Below are positions 34,979-44,886 of a DNA stretch of 64,000 nt, piece after piece. The stretch lies in contig JAAEOA010000188.1 of assembly GCA_024223715.1 (NCBI GenBank), forward strand, positions 1 through 64,000, in the 5' to 3' direction. Origin of the DNA: a bacterium (GTDB taxonomy: Bacteria > Krumholzibacteriota > Krumholzibacteriia > LZORAL124-64-63). How positions within the stretch are numbered: the stretch's first letter is position 1; each line of letters opens with the position of its first letter. Under the pieces are notes generated by a model, which was not told the DNA's origin, did not search any database, and saw only the letters and a list, made by a program, of their open reading frames with translations. The position numbers and the translations under genes were made by a program.

Positions 34979-37276
34979 TTACTTTTTTGGTGGACCGCTC
35001 AAAACCATCAAATCTCCAGCCATTTGTCCAGTTCTGGGATACAAAATTGAACCCGCTTTAGCCGAGGCGGTCAGGCCTTCGGCAGTCAATCCGATCAGTT
35101 CGGTGAGCAGGCTGGTGCGACCGGTATTCAGTTCCGTTACCGCTAGCATGGGCATACCGGATGTACGCAAAACCCAAAAAACCTGATCATTTTCCAGAGC
35201 CCAGTTTCGGGAATCCTGAGTGGCCAGGTCCGAGACAACCAACTCGGGCCGGGAAAAAGCACTGACTTCACCGTTGGCTTTTAAGGGCTGCACCCACAAT
35301 CCGGGCATAGAGGTGCGGCTGAAGTAGAGATTTTTTCCGTCGGTTGTTTCCACGGCCGTGGCCACATCCGCTTGAGTCACCAAAGTGGCATTGCGCCCAT
35401 CAAGATAACGGCGCAAAACCCGCCAGCTGCCTTCACCATCGGAACCACACAACAAACTGAGACCATCGCCCGACCACGATGAAAAGAGTTCCGACTGACC
35501 TTCTGGAGTCATTATTTTTGGTTCTCCGCCAAAACTGGAAATCACCATTACCCTGGAACGACCATCAATTAGGGAATTGAATCCCAAAGAGAGGCCATCG
35601 GGTGACCATCGGGGATGGCTGAGGCCAGAACTTCCCAGGTGAGTCAGTTTGCTCAGGTTTTTCCCGTCAGCATCGGCCAGCCACAACTCGGGCGAACCGC
35701 TGCGAGAAGAAACAAAAGCCACTGACTTGGCATCGGGGCTAAATACGGCTTCAAATTCCCAACGGGTGGATTTCACAAAAGCCTGGGTTTGTAGTTTCCA
35801 GGGGTTGGTGCCCAGAATATTGACCCGCCAAATGTCCTGATCCACCATGACCTGTTCAAAAACCAAATCGCCACTTTTCCGGGCCAGATTCGGGTTCCAG
35901 GCAAAAGCACCTGGAGTGGGAATCAGTTGGGCAACCTGATTTTCGCTTTTGTCCAGATTGACTGTCCACAAATTAAACGTACCACCGGGTGATGCGGAAT
36001 AAATTAGGTTCTTTCCATTGGCTGAAAAAGCCAGGCCTTGAACATTGACCAGATCCCCACCGATTTTTTGAGCCAAACCCTTTGCTAACTTGGCAGTATA
36101 TAAGCTGCTGTGGCCACTCCTGCCCACCGAAACCCAAGCCAGAGAGTTGCCATCCGGAGAATACCGGGGTTGAAAATCGCCAACACGTCGGCTTTCAGTG
36201 GAATTTTCAAAGGAGGGGAATTTCAGATTTGTAACCTGCAAGCTTTGAATGTTCAGTTGTTTGATGCTGAATATTGCTTCGTCCTGGCCCTTGGAAGAAA
36301 AAACCAGAGTTTTGCCATCGGGTGAATAATCGAGACCTTCTACCCATGAATCTAAAGTGAGCAGAGTACGAACCGCACCACCGAGAGAAGACACCACTTT
36401 AATGTCAGAGCCTTCACCATGGCCCTGAACATAAGCCACCCACTGGCCATCGGGCGACCAAGTTGGCCAGGCCACCCAGTCGGTGCTGTGGGTCAGTTGC
36501 AACAGAGTCTCAGAATTTCGTTGCTTAACATAAATATCGGTGGTGGAGCCTTCATGGCCGGACCAAACAAAAGCGACCCGGTGACCATCGGCCGATAATG
36601 CCGGGTGCCATTCCCGACCCGGAAAGCTGGTTAACGGCTGAGGGTTGGCAAAAAGGGTGGGATTTGATGGGCCCGATGAGTTGAAAGTATCCCCGGAGAA
36701 GTATTTGGGAATGAAATAGATGGCCCCGGCCAAAATACATAAAGCAGTGGCGATTATGATATTGCGTTGCCGGGCCACGGAAGGGGGTTTAGTGACCAAA
36801 GGTTCAACTGTTTGAGAAACGGAGTCGAGTCCTGGGACTGTTATGGAGTCTGTTTTCGGTTCCGAGTTGGATTCCGGTTTGGAATCCGGTTGAGACTCCT
36901 GCTCGGGCCCTTCCTGCTGTTCCGGTCTGGGGTCTGATCGTTCCACCAAAATCGGCGTTTCAATTAGCCGATAACCGTGATTGCGAATGGTCTCTATATA
37001 AATAGGTGAACGAGCCTTGTCACCGAAAGCGCGGCGCAGCTCGCTGATGGCCCGGGTCAGGATTTCTTCCCCCACAATGGCATCGGCCCAGACTTCGTCG
37101 AGCAAAGCCTGGCGCGACCACACTTCTCCCGGCTGTTTGGCCAGACAAAGCAAAACCTTCATGACCAACGGTTCAAGGCGGCTTTCACCGTCGTCGCCGC
37201 TGATGCGGTTCAAGTCGGGTTGGACCAGCCATGGCCCCAAACGAAAATGTGGTGGGAAATCTTCCCGGTAATTCAT
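34979..37276 (-). CDS. Membrane-bound winged-helix regulator with TolB-like propeller
   Basis: One-component regulator of 765 residues in the CadC/ToxR style. An OmpR-type winged-helix DNA-binding domain occupies about residues 10-110 (LEPLVMKVLLCLAKQPGEVWSR, then RNHGYRLIE). A Pro/Glu/Ser-rich linker (115-165) leads to one membrane helix (about 170-190). The rest is a periplasmic propeller of WD40-like/TolB repeats with the recurring ..SPDG.W.. phrase. DNA binding inside and sensing outside are implied. The T-run after the stop at 34979 may end its transcript. It is divergent from the thioredoxin-like gene. Confidence 0.87.
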   Translation of the reverse strand: MNYREDFPPHFRLGPWLVQPDLNRISGDDGESRLEPLVMKVLLCLAKQPGEVWSRQALLDEVWADAIVGEEILTRAISELRRAFGDKARSPIYIETIRNHGYRLIETPILVERSDPRPEQQEGPEQESQPDSKPESNSEPKTDSITVPGLDSVSQTVEPLVTKPPSVARQRNIIIATALCILAGAIYFIPKYFSGDTFNSSGPSNPTLFANPQPLTSFPGREWHPALSADGHRVAFVWSGHEGSTTDIYVKQRNSETLLQLTHSTDWVAWPTWSPDGQWVAYVQGHGEGSDIKVVSSLGGAVRTLLTLDSWVEGLDYSPDGKTLVFSSKGQDEAIFSIKQLNIQSLQVTNLKFPSFENSTESRRVGDFQPRYSPDGNSLAWVSVGRSGHSSLYTAKLAKGLAQKIGGDLVNVQGLAFSANGKNLIYSASPGGTFNLWTVNLDKSENQVAQLIPTPGAFAWNPNLARKSGDLVFEQVMVDQDIWRVNILGTNPWKLQTQAFVKSTRWEFEAVFSPDAKSVAFVSSRSGSPELWLADADGKNLSKLTHLGSSGLSHPRWSPDGLSLGFNSLIDGRSRVMVISSFGGEPKIMTPEGQSELFSSWSGDGLSLLCGSDGEGSWRVLRRYLDGRNATLVTQADVATAVETTDGKNLYFSRTSMPGLWVQPLKANGEVSAFSRPELVVSDLATQDSRNWALENDQVFWVLRTSGMPMLAVTELNTGRTSLLTELIGLTAEGLTASAKAGSILYPRTGQMAGDLMVLSGPPKK

Positions 37277-37555
37277 TGCAATATTGCCAGTCAGGTCGCC
37301 GCGCTATTTTCAATGGTCGTATTCGAAACTGCGCATGTTTTGTTGCCCACCTGAATATAGGGTATCTAATGAGATTTGTATCTAGTGAAATTCTGAGAAT
37401 TCGGAAAAGGTCCACCAGCAGAATTCTTTTGCCTCGGGACTGCATACAAAATCCTCCAAGGAAAAACTTGGCTCTATTGCCCAGTCTGCTAAAATATATC
37501 AAAACACCACACGATTAAGTGTGCTCAATTGGTTGAATCAGCCCTAAGGACCCCT

Positions 37556-38173
37556 ATGCCCACCAACTCCCCCCATCCCCTAATCACCAGCGGGCGCATC
37601 AACCAGAGCCTCACCTACGACCAATATCACACCCTCATGCAGGAACAAGCCGCCGCCTCTGCCGAAGGCCTCAATGCTGAAGCCGCCGAAAAACTGGAGT
37701 TCACCAAACTGAACCTGCACCGCTCTGAACGCATTGGCCGCACATACAAAGCTCCAGCTCAGATCAAAGAACTAATCGCCACAATCACAACACCCCAAAC
37801 CTGGCTGGTTCTAACCGAGCCCTGGTGCGGTGACTCCGCTCAGTGCCTTCCCTACATGGCGGAATTGGCCAGACTCAATAGCAACATCAGCCTGCGCATG
37901 ATTCTTCGGGACGACAACCCCGACATCATGGACCAGTTCCTGACTGATGGTAAACGCAGCATTCCCCGCCTGGTTATTTTTGATGATAACGGTTGCCAAA
38001 TCACCGACTGGGGTCCCCGACCGGCCGACGCTCAAGTTGTTTTTAACGACGCCAAAGAAGCTGGTTTGGAAAAGAAAGATGTCCTTGAAAAGCTCCACCT
38101 TTTTTACGGACGAAACCGGGGGGCCGCCCTGGAAGAAGAGTTCCGATACTTACTAAGTGGGCTGGTCAAATAA
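37556..38173 (+). CDS. Thioredoxin-fold protein with WCGDS active-site motif
   Basis: Cytoplasmic protein of about 205 residues. A thioredoxin-like fold is indicated by WLVLTEPWCGDSAQCLPYMAELA, where the usual CxxC is replaced by CGDS, and by the cis-Pro segment SIPRLVIFDDNG. The single active-site Cys matches a thioredoxin-family group found widely in Bacteroidota and Bacilli, of uncertain role. I prefer the ATG at 37556 (AAGGA upstream). Its stop overlaps the next start (TAATG), so it is coupled to the rRNA-modification-type fusion protein. Confidence 0.8.
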   Translation: MPTNSPHPLITSGRINQSLTYDQYHTLMQEQAAASAEGLNAEAAEKLEFTKLNLHRSERIGRTYKAPAQIKELIATITTPQTWLVLTEPWCGDSAQCLPYMAELARLNSNISLRMILRDDNPDIMDQFLTDGKRSIPRLVIFDDNGCQITDWGPRPADAQVVFNDAKEAGLEKKDVLEKLHLFYGRNRGAALEEEFRYLLSGLVK

Positions 38174-39738
38174 TGTTCGTGTACCGCGATGACAACTGGG
38201 TAGTCGTAAACAAACCAGAAGGCATGGCAACCCACGCCGGTCAACCCGGTGAGTTAGGTGTCGTGGAATGGCTGCAACTCCACCACAACCTGAAAACTCA
38301 CGTGGTATCACGATTGGACCGGGGCACCAGCGGAGTCCTATTGCTGGCCTTAAACCCAAAAGCCAGCGCCCAGGCTCAGGATATTCACGAGTCCGGTACT
38401 GCCCTGAAAACTTATGAATTTATTTCCACCGAAACATCCACTCAGCAGAGCTGGTCCTGCGATCAGATTTTAGATAACAAAACCGCCAGAACTGAATTCA
38501 AATTTCTTAGAAACTTAGGGAAAATTGAAACAAATTCAGGCCTGAAAGCCGTGTCTCTTTACGAAGCCAAAATCGAAAGAGGGCGCAAGCACCAGATCCG
38601 CCGACATGCGGCAGCCAGCGGAACCCCTATTCTTGGCGACTCCCGGTATGGCACCCAAAAATTCGACCGCCTCTGCCTGCACTGTCGCTCTCTGTACTGG
38701 CCTGTCATTAGTCCAGTTATAGAGTCACCAACTCCGTCATCATTTGAGTCCATCGAGAAAAATGACCTTTCATTTTCTGGTCTTGGTTTTGCTCTTTGCC
38801 AGGACCGTCGCCTCGACTGGTTGCCCACAATTTGCAATACTTTCCGTGCCGTACACCGTGACGAAATTTCAGGGCTGCCAGCCGCAATAGATGTGTATGG
38901 AAAATACTTCGATGCCATCTGGTTTGATGAAGATTCCGACGATACGGAAATCGATAAAAAGTTGGTCCCGGTTCTTGAAAAAGTGTGTCTTTTTCATGGG
39001 TGTCGCGGGGGCATTTTGCGAACTCACCGGCGCAACCCACATCAGAGGCAACTGGTAAGCGAAACGCGAATTTTTGGTGAAGTTCCCCCAGATTTCTTCA
39101 CGGTTCGCGAACATGGCCTGTCTTACGAAATCAGCCTGACAAAAACGCAACACACAGGACTTTTTCTGGATCAGCGTGATACCCGACGAAGGCTTTTTCT
39201 GGCCGCCGAAAACCTTCGCCTGGCCAACCTTTTTTCCTACACCTGTTCTTTTTCCGTAGCCGCCATCAGCGCCGGTGGCGAAGTGGCTTTTTCGGTTGAT
39301 TTGTCCAAGCCAGGATTGAACACCGGTAAAAAGAATTTTGAGTTGAATAACCTGACCGAAGAAGGCCGTGGGAAGTTTGTTCAGACCGATGTACGCACTT
39401 GGCTGGACCGTCAATTACGGCGTAAAGAAGATAAGCCCAAAGAGTGGCAACCTCTGGACTTTGTTGTCTGTGACCCGCCAGTTTTTGCATCATCAAAAAA
39501 AGGCGGACGATTTTCGGTGGAAAAAGAATGGCCCCGTTTGGCTGAAGCTTCCTTTCAACTATTGTCCGAAAATGGGCAGGCTCTGTTTGCCAACAACCAC
39601 CGGAACGGAAACCACGCGGCCTACCATCGGGAACTGGCATCCCGCTTTTCCGAGGTACAAGACTTACGGCCGCCCCTGGACTTCCCTGTCGCAGAAGGAC
39701 GGCCGCATCATGTTCGGATCTTCTGGTGCCGCAAATAG
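38173..39738 (+). CDS. Fusion of RluA-type pseudouridine synthase and RlmI-type methyltransferase
   Basis: Protein of 521 residues joining two RNA-modifying domains. Residues 1-165 are an RluA-family pseudouridine synthase with the catalytic Asp in SRLDRGTSGVLLLAL and the RNA-binding phrase RGRKHQIRRHAA. Residues about 225-521 match class I SAM-dependent rRNA methyltransferases of the RlmI/RlmK type: FLDQRDTRR, the SAM loop NLFSYTCSFSVAAISAGG, and motif IV CDPPVFASSKK. The joining section contains a CLHC pair. Such an enzyme could isomerise and methylate nearby sites on the same rRNA. The exact target is not evident. ATG overlaps the previous stop. Confidence 0.87.
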   Translation: MFVYRDDNWVVVNKPEGMATHAGQPGELGVVEWLQLHHNLKTHVVSRLDRGTSGVLLLALNPKASAQAQDIHESGTALKTYEFISTETSTQQSWSCDQILDNKTARTEFKFLRNLGKIETNSGLKAVSLYEAKIERGRKHQIRRHAAASGTPILGDSRYGTQKFDRLCLHCRSLYWPVISPVIESPTPSSFESIEKNDLSFSGLGFALCQDRRLDWLPTICNTFRAVHRDEISGLPAAIDVYGKYFDAIWFDEDSDDTEIDKKLVPVLEKVCLFHGCRGGILRTHRRNPHQRQLVSETRIFGEVPPDFFTVREHGLSYEISLTKTQHTGLFLDQRDTRRRLFLAAENLRLANLFSYTCSFSVAAISAGGEVAFSVDLSKPGLNTGKKNFELNNLTEEGRGKFVQTDVRTWLDRQLRRKEDKPKEWQPLDFVVCDPPVFASSKKGGRFSVEKEWPRLAEASFQLLSENGQALFANNHRNGNHAAYHRELASRFSEVQDLRPPLDFPVAEGRPHHVRIFWCRK

Positions 39739-39739
39739 A

Positions 39740-40591
39740 CTAGTGATCCTGAACCAAGCCAGCCTCTAAAGCATTCAGGACCGGAACATATGACGCTTCC
39801 AGTCGGTCGGCAAAAGGAGCCAAAGATTCGGCAATAGAATCGGGCAGCCCCTCTTCCCAGAGCAAACGGCGACTGTGGCTTTCCATGGCTTCTTTTTCGG
39901 CCAGCAGAATCGCGCGCCAGGCCTCATCAGAACCGGGAGTGCCAGAAAGGGCGTCTATTTGGTTATCCAGCAAAGCCATTTGCAAACGGTGCATGTATTT
40001 TCTGATTTCTTTTTCCCGGCTATCGTCCACATCGCCACCGCCTGAGCTCTCACCCACGGACCACTGCACAGCTCCGCCGTCGTTATCATCGCCCGTCATG
40101 CTGAAGCTGGGGCCGTCGGTCAGGTCTTTATCCAGATAGTTGAAATAGGCCAGTGAATAGATGTAACCGTACTCACCAAGGCCCATGCCCTCATTCAGCA
40201 GGTGCTGATTGCGTTCTCCAATAAACGTCAAAATAGAGGGAACCAGGCTCAGACCGGCTTTTATTTTATCCATGGAGAATTTGTTTCCATCATCATCCAG
40301 GGTAATCAAAACCGTTGATATTTTTTCGCGGGATTCAACTGCTGCATCACGGGCCGCCAGGAAAGCTTCCATCCTATCAGCCGGGATGGCTCCATTAAAC
40401 GCAGGCACAAAGTCCTGTGGCGAGCCAAAATCGGCTTCCAAAGCTTCGAAACTGCCTTCAATGGCTTCTCCGTCTTTAATCACATCTTTGACGGCGAAAA
40501 AGATCCCCCCACCCACCAGGGCTGTCACCAGAATAATAAAACCACAACCAACTCCGCATCCTATTAACCATTTTTGTGTCGAACTGGCCAT
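39740..40591 (-). CDS. Hypothetical membrane-anchored protein
   Basis: Protein of 283 residues with a Cys/Gly-rich N-terminal membrane helix (about 8-32: GCGVGCGFIILVTALVGGGIFF) and a large acidic, helical domain that should lie outside the cytoplasm. I recognise no family. The ATG at 40591 has GGAG eight bases upstream and starts 12 bases after the TauE/SafE-like gene ends, so the two are probably co-transcribed. It is convergent with the fusion-enzyme gene, with one base between stops. Confidence 0.68.
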   Translation of the reverse strand: MASSTQKWLIGCGVGCGFIILVTALVGGGIFFAVKDVIKDGEAIEGSFEALEADFGSPQDFVPAFNGAIPADRMEAFLAARDAAVESREKISTVLITLDDDGNKFSMDKIKAGLSLVPSILTFIGERNQHLLNEGMGLGEYGYIYSLAYFNYLDKDLTDGPSFSMTGDDNDGGAVQWSVGESSGGGDVDDSREKEIRKYMHRLQMALLDNQIDALSGTPGSDEAWRAILLAEKEAMESHSRRLLWEEGLPDSIAESLAPFADRLEASYVPVLNALEAGLVQDH

Positions 40592-40602
40592 GACAGTTTC
40601 TC

Positions 40603-41334
40603 CTATTCGATTTCCGAGGTATCGCCTGTGTGACAATCGAGAATACTTTTATTTGGGTCCGTTATGTAATCGTACCCCTTATGCAAAGTGTAAGCGCCAT
40701 AAATGATGACCGACAAAGCCGCCAGTTTTATCATTATGTTACGCATTTTTCCCTGCTGAAACAGGCCCACAAAGAAACCCAGGCCAAACAGAGCCGGCGT
40801 TGTGCTCAGACCAAAAACCAACATTACCACTCCACCCCAAAGAGGGCTGGCGGTACTCGCCGCTGTGATGGCAAAAAAGTACACAAAGCCGCAGGGCAAC
40901 AATCCGTTCAACATTCCCAGAACAAATAAACTGTAAAGCGAGGTATTATTCAAAAGTTCTCGAAATTTTTCGCCGAACCATCGACTGCGGGTCAGGGGGC
41001 TGTCCACTGAGTTGAGAAATTTGATAGCCCCAAATAGCGACAATCCCGACAATATCATGGCCATACCAGCGACTACCAGCAAAATACCATTAGCCTGGTT
41101 TGTGAAAGTGCTTACTCCACCCAAATACCCGAAAATGACACCCAACATGACATATGTCAGGGTGCGCCCCAGGGAATACAGGATGTGGGCCACTACCCGC
41201 CGGCCGGGCGACCAATGGGTATCAACCCGAACACTGGAATAGGCAATGACAATTCCGCCACACATGCCAATGCAATGCCCGAATGAGCCCAAAAAGGCAA
41301 TGGCCATGACCGAAAACAAGCTTATGGTTTCCAA
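40603..41334 (-). CDS. TauE/SafE-like (DsbD_2) membrane protein
   Basis: Integral membrane protein of 243 residues with six helices. The N-terminal GSFGHCIGMCGG and the later GMLNGLLPCG motifs are characteristic of the SafE/UreH-like, DsbD-transmembrane group, which in many bacteria sits with cytochrome oxidase maturation or copper handling genes. The start is a TTG at 41334 with GGAAAG upstream; an ATG nine codons later lacks a ribosome site. It probably exports copper or transfers reductant; context here does not decide. Confidence 0.82.
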   Translation of the reverse strand: METISLFSVMAIAFLGSFGHCIGMCGGIVIAYSSVRVDTHWSPGRRVVAHILYSLGRTLTYVMLGVIFGYLGGVSTFTNQANGILLVVAGMAMILSGLSLFGAIKFLNSVDSPLTRSRWFGEKFRELLNNTSLYSLFVLGMLNGLLPCGFVYFFAITAASTASPLWGGVVMLVFGLSTTPALFGLGFFVGLFQQGKMRNIMIKLAALSVIIYGAYTLHKGYDYITDPNKSILDCHTGDTSEIE

Positions 41335-41527
41335 AGGGTTCTTTCCGGCTTTTGGAATTAGTCAGATTTTGATATTCGCTGTATGTTAAAGTCTGAGCTG
41401 GAGGAAAATCAACCAATTTATCTCCGGAATAATCTCCGGAATCTTTCCGAAACTTTACACTCCTGCATAAAAGTGATACTTTCCCGCCCGAACAAAGCAA
41501 TCCTCATTCGCCATCCGAAAGGTCGTT

Positions 41528-43207
41528 ATGGCTCAGCAATACATTTTTACTATGACCGGTTTGAAAAAGATCGTTCCCCCCAACCGGGAAATCCTCAAAG
41601 GCATTTACCTGTCTTTCTTTCCCGGAGCAAAAATTGGAATTATCGGGCTGAACGGCGCGGGTAAATCCACCATCCTGAAAATTATGGCCGGCCTGGACGA
41701 AGACTTCATTGGCGAAGCTTTTCCGGACCCTTCCATTAAAGTCGGGTACCTGGCCCAGGAACCTCAACTGAATCCCGAAAAAGATGTTCGTGGTAACATT
41801 GAAGAAGGCGTTGCCGAGCTCAAGAAAATGGTAGACGATTTTAACGCCATCAGCATGAAAATGTGCGAACCCATGGACGACGATGCCATGGCTAAACTGC
41901 TTGAAGACATGGGCAAGCTGCAGGACCGTATTGATGCGGCCAATGGCTGGGAACTGGATAACCACATTGACGTAGCCATGGATGCCATGCGCTGCCCTCC
42001 CGGCGATGCCGAGGTAAGCACTCTTTCCGGTGGTGAAATTCGCCGGGTGGCCCTGACCCGTCTGCTGCTCTCCAAACCGGACCTGCTGCTGCTCGATGAG
42101 CCCACCAACCATCTTGATGCTGAATCCGTAGCCTGGCTCGAGCGCCACCTTCGCGAATACGAAGGCACTGTTGTTCTGGTCACTCACGATCGTTATTTCC
42201 TGGACAACGTGACCGGCTGGATTCTCGAGCTGGACGGCGGCCACGGCATTCCCTGGGAAGGCAACTACTCCAGCTGGCTGGACCAGAAACAGAAAAAGCT
42301 TATGGAGCAGGAGAAAAAAGACAGCCGCCGGGCCAAAACCCTGGAACGGGAGCTGGAATGGATCAACGCTTCCCAAAAGGCTCGTCAGAAGAAAAGCAAA
42401 GCCCGTGTTTCGAAATATGAAGATTTGGTCAGTGAAGAACGGCAAATGGCTCGCACCACAGCTCAAATTCGCATTCCTGCCGGAGAACGTCTGGGCAGTG
42501 TTGTGGTCAAAGCTGAAAAAGTGCGTAAAGCCTTTGGTGAGAAGTTGCTTTTCGATGATCTGAATTTCCAACTGCCCCGTGGTGGCATTGTGGGCGTTGT
42601 GGGTCCCAACGGAGCTGGAAAAACCACCCTCATGAACATGATCATGGGAAAAGAAACCCCCGATAGCGGAATCCTGACTGTTGGCGATACCGTGAACATG
42701 GCCTACGTCGACCAGAGCCGCGATGACCTCGACGATCAAAAATCAGTTTACGACAACATCAGTGGTGGAGCCGAAGAACTGGACCTGGGCGGGGTTATGG
42801 TCAACAGCCGGGCTTACTGCTCTGGCTTCAACTTCAAAGGCCACGAACAACAACGACTGGTCGGAACCCTCAGTGGTGGCGAGCGCAACCGGGTTCACCT
42901 GGCGCGTCTGCTGAAGAGCGGTGCCAACCTGATTCTGCTCGATGAGCCCACCAACGATCTGGATGTGAATACACTGCGCGCCCTCGAAGATGCACTCGTG
43001 GAATTCGGCGGCTGCCTGATGGTCGTCAGTCACGATCGCTGGTTCCTGGATCGCATTTGCACCCACACTCTTGCTTTTGAAGGCAACAGTGAGGTTTTCT
43101 GGTACGAAGGCACTTACAGCGAATACGAAGCTGACCGTCGCAAGCGTCTTGGTGAAGACGCCGATCAGCCTCATCGCATTAAGTATCGCAAACTGACGAG
43201 AGGCTAA
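41528..43207 (+). CDS. ettA: Energy-dependent translational throttle protein EttA
   Basis: ABC-F ATPase of 559 residues that binds the ribosomal E site and gates entry into elongation according to energy state. Two ATP-binding cassettes are complete: Walker A at about 40-48 and 349-357, signature LSGGE near 166 and 438, and Walker B with LLLLDEPTNH and LILLDEPTND. Between them is the P-site tRNA-interaction helical linker (about 240-320, rich in Lys and Arg). The opening QQYIFTMTGLKKIVPPNREIL is typical of EttA rather than other ABC-F members. AAAGG precedes the ATG. Confidence 0.95.
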   Translation: MAQQYIFTMTGLKKIVPPNREILKGIYLSFFPGAKIGIIGLNGAGKSTILKIMAGLDEDFIGEAFPDPSIKVGYLAQEPQLNPEKDVRGNIEEGVAELKKMVDDFNAISMKMCEPMDDDAMAKLLEDMGKLQDRIDAANGWELDNHIDVAMDAMRCPPGDAEVSTLSGGEIRRVALTRLLLSKPDLLLLDEPTNHLDAESVAWLERHLREYEGTVVLVTHDRYFLDNVTGWILELDGGHGIPWEGNYSSWLDQKQKKLMEQEKKDSRRAKTLERELEWINASQKARQKKSKARVSKYEDLVSEERQMARTTAQIRIPAGERLGSVVVKAEKVRKAFGEKLLFDDLNFQLPRGGIVGVVGPNGAGKTTLMNMIMGKETPDSGILTVGDTVNMAYVDQSRDDLDDQKSVYDNISGGAEELDLGGVMVNSRAYCSGFNFKGHEQQRLVGTLSGGERNRVHLARLLKSGANLILLDEPTNDLDVNTLRALEDALVEFGGCLMVVSHDRWFLDRICTHTLAFEGNSEVFWYEGTYSEYEADRRKRLGEDADQPHRIKYRKLTRG

Positions 43208-43211
43208 AAAC

Positions 43212-44303
43212 ATGCGGCGCTATCTCGTTTTAGTGCCGGGTCTGCTCGGTTGGCTGCTGGTCACCTTTGTGGCTGAAATGGCAACTATTTGGAGCAGTAT
43301 CGAAATGTTTCACGAAGGGTGGTGGGGCCAGGTGCCCCACCGCTTTTTGTATCTTATTCCCGGTTTTATTGTTGTTCTGCTTTCGGCAATACCCGTGCGC
43401 TGGCCCCGGGTGGGTGGGTGGTTCCTGGGAACTGCAGGCATAAGCCTGGCATTTTTCTGGCGTAAGTTTGTGGACAGCCAACTGGGTGTGGAACTGGCAG
43501 TACCCTTTGTCTTGGGTGCGGTCTTTTTTATTTTTGAAGGCCTTCGGCAGGATCGTATTGAACGCGGAATATGGTCAGCCTTTCCTGTGCCCATGTGGTA
43601 CCCCAGACATTCATTTTTTAAGCATCCTAGGCTGATACTAACCCTGGCTTTACCTGCCCTTACTTTTATTGGCGTGGTTGTGGTCTGGAGCGTTTTGCTC
43701 TCTGCCCGGGTCGATGATGGTGACCGTAGCATGCAGCGCATTACTGGCAAAACCGTAGATTTGGTGTGGGCCCCCGCGGGTCCGGGCTGGGCTCATGGCT
43801 GGTTGCAGGGTGATGAAAAAAAAGTTGATATAGAAGCTGGTGGACTTGGTTTTTATAACCTTTCCTGGAATCAGTTAGCTCTCTATGGATTGGATCCGAT
43901 TGGGCTCGATTCGGAGAACAAAACCCGCGATGCCACTATTGAAGACCTGGATGAGTTCTGCCTTTGCCGGTATTTGAGTGAAGATGGAACCCGGTTAATG
44001 GACGAACCAGTTGATGTGTGGCGCCTGCCCAAAGTTCAGGAAATTGCTTCTTCATTGCCGCATCATGATCAGCTGGCAGATTGTGTGTGGAACGGGGAAA
44101 CCGAAGGGCCAATGGAATGTGAGCATCGGCCGGATAAGGAAAGCCCCTTGTGGGATGCCCGGCGCAGTCCTATTTATTTGTTGTCCGCCAGCGCCGCCGA
44201 CAGTGCCCGGGTTTGGTTTGTTTCTTATAATGGGAGGGTTCAGAAAACCATGAAAAGCTTAGGCAATCCGCGACATGGTTTTCGGTGTGTTCGGGAGCCT
44301 TGA
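43212..44303 (+). CDS. Membrane protein with C-terminal FGE/Lcl-like domain
   Basis: Protein of 363 residues starting five bases after ettA, so probably co-transcribed. Residues 1-170 contain about five membrane helices. The remaining 190 residues look like a formylglycine-generating-enzyme/C-type-lectin fold: VDLVWAPAGPGWAHGW, an LPKVQEI segment, RSPIYLLSAS, and the ending VWFVSYNGRVQKTM..GFRCVR, as seen in DUF1566/Lcl and FGE-sulfatase domains. Catalytic Cys pairs of true FGEs are not evident, so a binding role is more likely. Confidence 0.68.
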   Translation: MRRYLVLVPGLLGWLLVTFVAEMATIWSSIEMFHEGWWGQVPHRFLYLIPGFIVVLLSAIPVRWPRVGGWFLGTAGISLAFFWRKFVDSQLGVELAVPFVLGAVFFIFEGLRQDRIERGIWSAFPVPMWYPRHSFFKHPRLILTLALPALTFIGVVVVWSVLLSARVDDGDRSMQRITGKTVDLVWAPAGPGWAHGWLQGDEKKVDIEAGGLGFYNLSWNQLALYGLDPIGLDSENKTRDATIEDLDEFCLCRYLSEDGTRLMDEPVDVWRLPKVQEIASSLPHHDQLADCVWNGETEGPMECEHRPDKESPLWDARRSPIYLLSASAADSARVWFVSYNGRVQKTMKSLGNPRHGFRCVREP

Positions 44304-44371
44304 TTTTGCATAAATCCAAGTCTTTGAATCGCTCCCCGGGGATAGATTTTTTTACCAGCCAAGGAACCAAA

Positions 44372-44884
44372 ATGACCATTGAAACCATCAGCCAAACCCT
44401 CATTGTTCAGTTTGGTTATACCGAATTTGTCTTTGACGCAACCCTGAAAGACATATCTGAAGAAGCCGCTTTGTTCCATCCTCAACCAGGTGGGAACTGC
44501 ATGAACTGGATTGCCGGTCACCTGACCCGTACCCGTGGCAATACTCTCGAGGTTTTGCATCAGGAATTGCCTTTTGAAATGGGAAAATATGATCGTTACA
44601 AAAGGGCAGCCGAGCCTTTGACTGATTCCGATAACCCTGATAGTGGTATTCTGACCATGGATGAAATTCAATCAGATTTTTTTGCATGCAAGAGTCCGCT
44701 GCTTGCTGGGTTGGACGCTCTCACTCCAGAACAAAGCGCCGCCCCGGCTCCTTTCAGCCCCTTTGACAACAAGGAAGAGACGGTGGGCTCTTTATTGGCC
44801 GCATTGCTCTTTCACGAATCGTATCATATTGGCCAGCTTGGACTGCTGCGGCGGTTGGTCGGAGCCGATGGTATTATCAAATAA
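44372..44884 (+). CDS. DinB-superfamily protein
   Basis: Four-helix-bundle protein of 170 residues. The metal-binding His of the DinB/YfiT fold are visible in MNWIAGHLTR (about residue 50) and FHESYHIGQLGLLRR (about 145-160). Members act as bacillithiol or mycothiol S-transferases or are uncharacterised. The ATG at 44372 with AAGGAACC upstream is preferred to the overlapping ATG at 44285. It may be co-transcribed with the upstream membrane protein. A second DinB gene is at 56289. Confidence 0.82.
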   Translation: MTIETISQTLIVQFGYTEFVFDATLKDISEEAALFHPQPGGNCMNWIAGHLTRTRGNTLEVLHQELPFEMGKYDRYKRAAEPLTDSDNPDSGILTMDEIQSDFFACKSPLLAGLDALTPEQSAAPAPFSPFDNKEETVGSLLAALLFHESYHIGQLGLLRRLVGADGIIK

Positions 44885-44886
44885 TG

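Noticed and set aside
41504-42739. 411-residue minus-strand frame opposite ettA
   Set aside because: Shadow of the highly conserved ABC-F gene; composition biased and no recognisable domain.
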